The position numbers and the translations under genes were made by a program. Under the pieces are notes generated by a model. It was given only the letters and a program-made list of their open reading frames with translations. It was not told the origin of the DNA and ran no database searches. This document shows positions 6,945 to 9,411 of a DNA stretch of 9,411 nucleotides, piece by piece. Origin of the DNA: Solirubrobacteraceae bacterium (GTDB taxonomy: Bacteria; Actinomycetota; Thermoleophilia; Solirubrobacterales; Solirubrobacteraceae); contig JAEMSV010000130.1 in NCBI GenBank assembly GCA_016462625.1, positions 1 to 9,411 on the forward strand. Direction: 5' to 3'. Every line of letters begins with the position of its first letter. Within the stretch, counting starts at the first letter, position 1.

Positions 6945-6993
6945 GGGGTGTGAGCATTCTGGTTCCTCACGCGAGGCACAATGCGCACACCCC
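6945..6993 (+). terminator. Imperfect inverted repeat, possible terminator or operator
   Basis: GGGGTGTGAGCATT (6945-6958) and AATGCGCACACCCC (6980-6993) are complementary at 13 of 14 positions; the single mismatch is A6953/G6985. The 21-base loop holds a second short stem, CCTC (6965-6968) with GAGG (6973-6976). It begins six bases after the thioesterase stop, where a terminator is expected. No T-run follows, so it may instead be a rho-independent variant without U-tract, or a protein-binding operator for fliJ. Confidence 0.5.
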
Positions 6994-7055
6994 CCGCCCG
7001 GACACCCGTCCAGACGGCCTGAACGCCGCACCGCGGCAGCCGACCACCCGGTCTG

Positions 7056-7514
7056 ATGACCGATGTCCCCTTCAGGTTTGGACTCGAGCGGGTTCGCGAG
7101 ATTCGCGAGCACGACGAGGACAAGGCTCGCGAAGAGTTCGCCGCCAGCCTCAATCGCCGCGCCCGAGGCGCCGCGATGCTCCAGGCTGCGCAGGATCTCA
7201 TCGTGCAGGCGCAGGACGGCCGTCGCGAGACCGCCGGCGCGCAGGTGAGCGGGCAGGACCTCATCGCCCAGCAGCTTTGGCTCGAGCGCCTCGAGCGGCA
7301 CAAGACGTCCGCCGCGCAGGAGCTCGACCGGTCGGACAACGAGCTGCTCCAGCGCCGGGACGAGCTCAACGAAGCGCGTCAGCGCCGTGAGGTCCTCGAG
7401 AAGCTGAAGGAGCGCCGCCGCGGCGAGCACGACGCCGAGAACGCGCGCCGCCAGGGTGTCGTCCTCGACGAGATGGCGATCACGATGCACGTCCGGAAGA
7501 TGGCCGGCCGATGA
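7056..7514 (+). CDS. fliJ: Flagellar export protein FliJ
   Basis: FliJ is the small coiled-coil stalk that sits in the FliI hexamer and links the ATPase to FlhA, and it escorts export chaperones. The 152 residues are nearly all helical and highly charged. They open with FRFGLERVREIREHDEDKAREEFA, the typical FliJ entry (a short F-x-F-x-L strand and a long heptad helix), and return in a second helix LDRSDNELLQRRDELNEARQRREVLEKLKERRRGEHD. Such proteins diverge strongly in sequence; pattern, length and position before the transglycosylase and fliK support the call. No Shine-Dalgarno is visible before ATG 7056. The 117 bases upstream carry the dyad and small hairpins but no promoter I can defend. 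The 3' end overlaps the next gene by ATGA. In most bacteria fliJ directly follows fliI; here four genes separate them. Confidence 0.88.
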   Translation: MTDVPFRFGLERVREIREHDEDKAREEFAASLNRRARGAAMLQAAQDLIVQAQDGRRETAGAQVSGQDLIAQQLWLERLERHKTSAAQELDRSDNELLQRRDELNEARQRREVLEKLKERRRGEHDAENARRQGVVLDEMAITMHVRKMAGR

Positions 7515-8254
7515 GCGTCACCGCCATCAACGCACGGGTCGAGGAGATCCAGCAGATGATCGGCCAGCTCCACGGGGGCACGGCCGAGACGTCCGGCGGG
7601 GACTTCGCCGCGACCCTGCAGAGCGCGACCACCGCGTCGAATCCGCAGGCCGCCACCGCGACCGCCGCGGGCAACCCGCTCACGCCGCTGGCCGCGAACG
7701 CCGCCGGCACCGGCGCGACCACCACCTTGAACACGCCGTACGCGAGCGAGATCCAGGCCGCCGCCGCCAAGCACGGCGTCGATCCGGCCCTCCTCGCCGC
7801 ACTGGTCCGCCAGGAGTCGAACTTCAACCCGACCGCCGGCAGCCCGGCCGGTGCCCGCGGCCTGACCCAGCTCATGCCCGGCACCGCCGCCTCGCTCGGT
7901 GTCACCGACGTCACCGATCCGGCGCAGGCGCTCGACGGCGGCGCGAAGTACCTCAAGCAGCAGCTCGACGCCTTCAACGGCGACGAGAAGCTGGCGCTGG
8001 CCGCGTACAACGCCGGTCCAGGTGCGGTCAAGAAGTACGGCGGCGTGCCGCCTTACGCGGAGACCCAGAACTACGTCACGAAGGTCCTCGGCTACGCGCA
8101 GGAATATCGCGCCGCCGGGACCGCAGCGACGCCGACTCCGGTGGCGAGTGCGCTCGCCGCGCAGTCGATCGCGGCAGGGGTGCCGACCACGTCCATGACC
8201 ACCACGACCCCAGCCTCTCCGTCATCCGGCGGCCTGGCCTACTCGACGACATGA
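7511..8254 (+). CDS. Lytic transglycosylase (SLT domain) in the flagellar operon
   Basis: This 247-residue protein carries a soluble lytic transglycosylase domain that cleaves the MurNAc-GlcNAc bond of peptidoglycan, releasing 1,6-anhydro ends. The domain spans about 75-200: HGVDPALLAALVRQESNFNP with catalytic Glu102, then SPAGARGLTQLMPGTA (111-126), and the AAYNAGPGAV motif (164-173). The N-terminal 70 residues begin with a helical MSVTAINARVEEIQQMIGQL and turn into an Ala/Thr-rich linker. The C-terminal tail (about 202-247) is Ala/Thr/Ser/Pro-rich. No Sec signal peptide is visible in this frame, although the substrate is outside the membrane. Its place between fliJ and fliK, with ATGA overlaps on both sides, suggests it makes room for the rod, the job FlgJ does in enterobacteria, and that it may leave through the flagellar export gate. 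That route is inference. Confidence 0.93.
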   Translation: MSVTAINARVEEIQQMIGQLHGGTAETSGGDFAATLQSATTASNPQAATATAAGNPLTPLAANAAGTGATTTLNTPYASEIQAAAAKHGVDPALLAALVRQESNFNPTAGSPAGARGLTQLMPGTAASLGVTDVTDPAQALDGGAKYLKQQLDAFNGDEKLALAAYNAGPGAVKKYGGVPPYAETQNYVTKVLGYAQEYRAAGTAATPTPVASALAAQSIAAGVPTTSMTTTTPASPSSGGLAYSTT

Positions 8255-9411
8255 CCGTGACCCCTCGCACGCTCTCCCCGGCGGCCAGCCCGCCGAGGTC
8301 CGCGCCCCCAGGAGGACCACCTCCTGGCGGACCACCGGGAACAGGCTTCGACCTGATCCTCGAACTTCAAGCCCAGACCTGGACCGCACCTGCGGAAGGT
8401 CAGACCCCCAAGGCCACCACCACGAACGGTGGGGCCAGCGAGAAGGACATTGCTCCGCAGAGCGAGACGGACGCCCCTGGCGCGCCGCTCGATCCCGCGG
8501 ACGCGATGCCTGTGGATCCGGCAGTCGCCGCTGTCGATCCCACCGTGCCTGCCCTCCCCTCGGGTACCGGCACGGTCGTCGCTGACGAGGTGTCCACGGG
8601 CTTGCCGTCGACGACCACCGCCGACGCTCAGGCGTCGGCCATCGTCCCGGTGCTGGAGGGCATCGGGACGGCGCAGCCGGGTGTGGAGGCTCCCGCTGCC
8701 GTTGGTGGTCTGTCGCCGACGCCGGAGGCGACCGTGCCCGTGCTGGAGGGCTCGGGCACGGTCGCTGGACCGGCTGTCGGCTCGGAGTCCACGGGCTCCG
8801 AGCCTCCTCTTGCCACGGCCCCGGTGCTGACCGACGCGGACAGCGCGCCGGCCATCGCCGCGCAGGCCGCCGAGGCCGAGAAGCTCCCGGGCGCGTCCGG
8901 TGCGAAGGGCACCGACGCCGGCACCGCGGGCGATCAGCCCAAGCAGCAGACCGCACCGGCGTCCGCGCCGGTGGCGGAGGCTCCTGCCCCGGTGGCGCCC
9001 AGCGGGGTGGGCGGGCTTGCAACCCAGGCCCCCGCTCCGCAGGCGCCCGCCCTGCCCACGGCCGTTCAGGCGGCCCACGGCACGAGCGGTCCGTTTCTCG
9101 CGGCGCAGATCCTCAAGGTGCAGACCCTCATCGACCTGGCGACGCGGAACGGATCCGCCTCCGCCCGGATCGAGCTGCACCCCGAGGAGCTCGGCAAGGT
9201 CGAGGTCCGCCTGCGCAGCGCGGCAGGCGGTGGCCTCACCGCGTCGATGACCGCGGACAGGCCCGAGGCGCTCCAGGCGCTCGCCGCTGCCGGTGACCAG
9301 CTGCGCAAGCAGCTGGAGGACCGCGGCATCGACGTCCTGCGGCTCGACATCAATCTCTCCGCGGAAGCGCGCGGCGAGGCCCGGACCGGTGCCCGGCAGG
9401 ACGGCACCGAC
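8251..9411 (+). CDS. fliK: Flagellar hook-length control protein FliK (3' end missing)
   Basis: FliK is exported during hook growth, measures hook length and switches the export gate to late substrates through FlhB. The frame is open from ATG 8251 to the window edge (387 codons). Residues 1-270 are low-complexity Pro/Ala/Gly/Thr sequence, as expected of the exported ruler part, with degenerate repeats near 99, 132, 162 and 190. Residues about 282-370 form the conserved C-terminal domain: ARIELHPEELGKVEVRLR (305-322), then GGLTASMTADRPEALQALAAAGDQLRKQLEDRGIDVLRLDINLS. The tail after it (AEARGEARTG onwards) is the usual variable end, so little is probably missing. The start overlaps the transglycosylase stop by ATGA; the ribosome site is weak. 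A hairpin-forming stretch lies about 46 bases into the gene. Confidence 0.93.
   Translation, partial: MTVTPRTLSPAASPPRSAPPGGPPPGGPPGTGFDLILELQAQTWTAPAEGQTPKATTTNGGASEKDIAPQSETDAPGAPLDPADAMPVDPAVAAVDPTVPALPSGTGTVVADEVSTGLPSTTTADAQASAIVPVLEGIGTAQPGVEAPAAVGGLSPTPEATVPVLEGSGTVAGPAVGSESTGSEPPLATAPVLTDADSAPAIAAQAAEAEKLPGASGAKGTDAGTAGDQPKQQTAPASAPVAEAPAPVAPSGVGGLATQAPAPQAPALPTAVQAAHGTSGPFLAAQILKVQTLIDLATRNGSASARIELHPEELGKVEVRLRSAAGGGLTASMTADRPEALQALAAAGDQLRKQLEDRGIDVLRLDINLSAEARGEARTGARQDGTD
8297..8333 (+). repeat. Strong hairpin in the 5' coding region of fliK
   Basis: CCAGGAGG (8308-8315) and CCTCCTGG (8320-8327) form a perfect 8-bp stem closed by ACCA. It is extended outside by GGTCCG (8297-8302) pairing with CGGACC (8328-8333), leaving only 8303-8307 bulged. 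The stretch encodes a Pro/Gly run (about codons 16-28), and Gly GGN with Pro CCN codons are naturally complementary, which may be the whole cause. Confidence 0.55.
8545..8829 (+). repeat. Degenerate ~30-residue repeat in the FliK linker
   Basis: The protein motif V/A-P-x-L-x-G-x-G-T recurs as VPALPSGTGT (8545), VPVLEGIGT (8644), VPVLEGSGT (8734) and, decayed, APVLTDAD (8818), spaced about 33, 30 and 28 residues. The two central copies share 23 of 30 bases (8641-8670 and 8731-8760), fitting old tandem duplication in the ruler region. Confidence 0.5.
8779..8804 (+). repeat. Nine-bp perfect inverted repeat inside fliK
   Basis: GGCTCGGAG (8779-8787) and CTCCGAGCC (8796-8804) are exact reverse complements with an 8-base loop. 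The stretch encodes GSESTGSEP, so the dyad could be a by-product of two Gly-Ser-Glu codon triplets written with different Ser codons. Confidence 0.4.

Noticed and set aside
6994..7055. Promoter directly upstream of fliJ
   Set aside because: Small stems (such as GCCGC-ACC-GCGGC) are present, but no -35/-10 pair or flagellar-sigma motif that I could defend.
1..9411. CRISPR arrays, tRNA or rRNA genes, insertion sequences, phage or defence genes
   Set aside because: I looked for regular repeats, cloverleaf folds and transposase or nuclease motifs on both strands and found none.

Overview
The window is high-GC DNA dominated by a flagellar basal-body and export operon. Very high G+C, frequent GTG starts, chains of overlapping stop/start codons, and a secreted protein ending in a cysteine-containing PASTA domain together suggest an actinobacterium. 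My best guess is the Thermoleophilia/Solirubrobacterales group; this is inferred from style and was not checked against a database.

Layout. Bases 1-4289 (+) hold fliF (5' end missing), fliG, fliH and fliI. They are packed with overlaps of 1 to 20 bases: the MS ring, the switch protein that touches it, the export-ATPase regulator, and the ATPase. Bases 4290-7055 break the flagellar series. On the minus strand lie a secreted PASTA-domain protein and, downstream of it, a small three-helix membrane protein. They have a convincing sigma70-type promoter (5842-5870). Divergent from these, on the plus strand, are an unrecognised 213-residue protein and an overlapping hotdog-fold (4HBT) acyl-CoA thioesterase. 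An imperfect 14-bp dyad (6945-6993) lies after the thioesterase. From 7056 to the end (+) the flagellar series resumes with fliJ, a lytic transglycosylase and fliK (3' end missing), joined by ATGA overlaps.

How the genes work together. FliF forms the MS ring and its C-terminal tail recruits FliG, which bears torque. FliH, FliI and FliJ form the soluble ATPase complex of the flagellar type III export gate. FliK measures hook length and switches export specificity. The transglycosylase probably opens peptidoglycan for the rod. The four interposed genes show no obvious flagellar role.

I see no evidence of a new defence or mobile system. The points most worth a second look are the split between fliI and fliJ, the dyad before fliJ, the conflict between the only conventional full-length start codon (TTG) of the PASTA gene and its apparent -35 box, a large hairpin near the 5' end of fliK, and the lack of a signal peptide on the transglycosylase.
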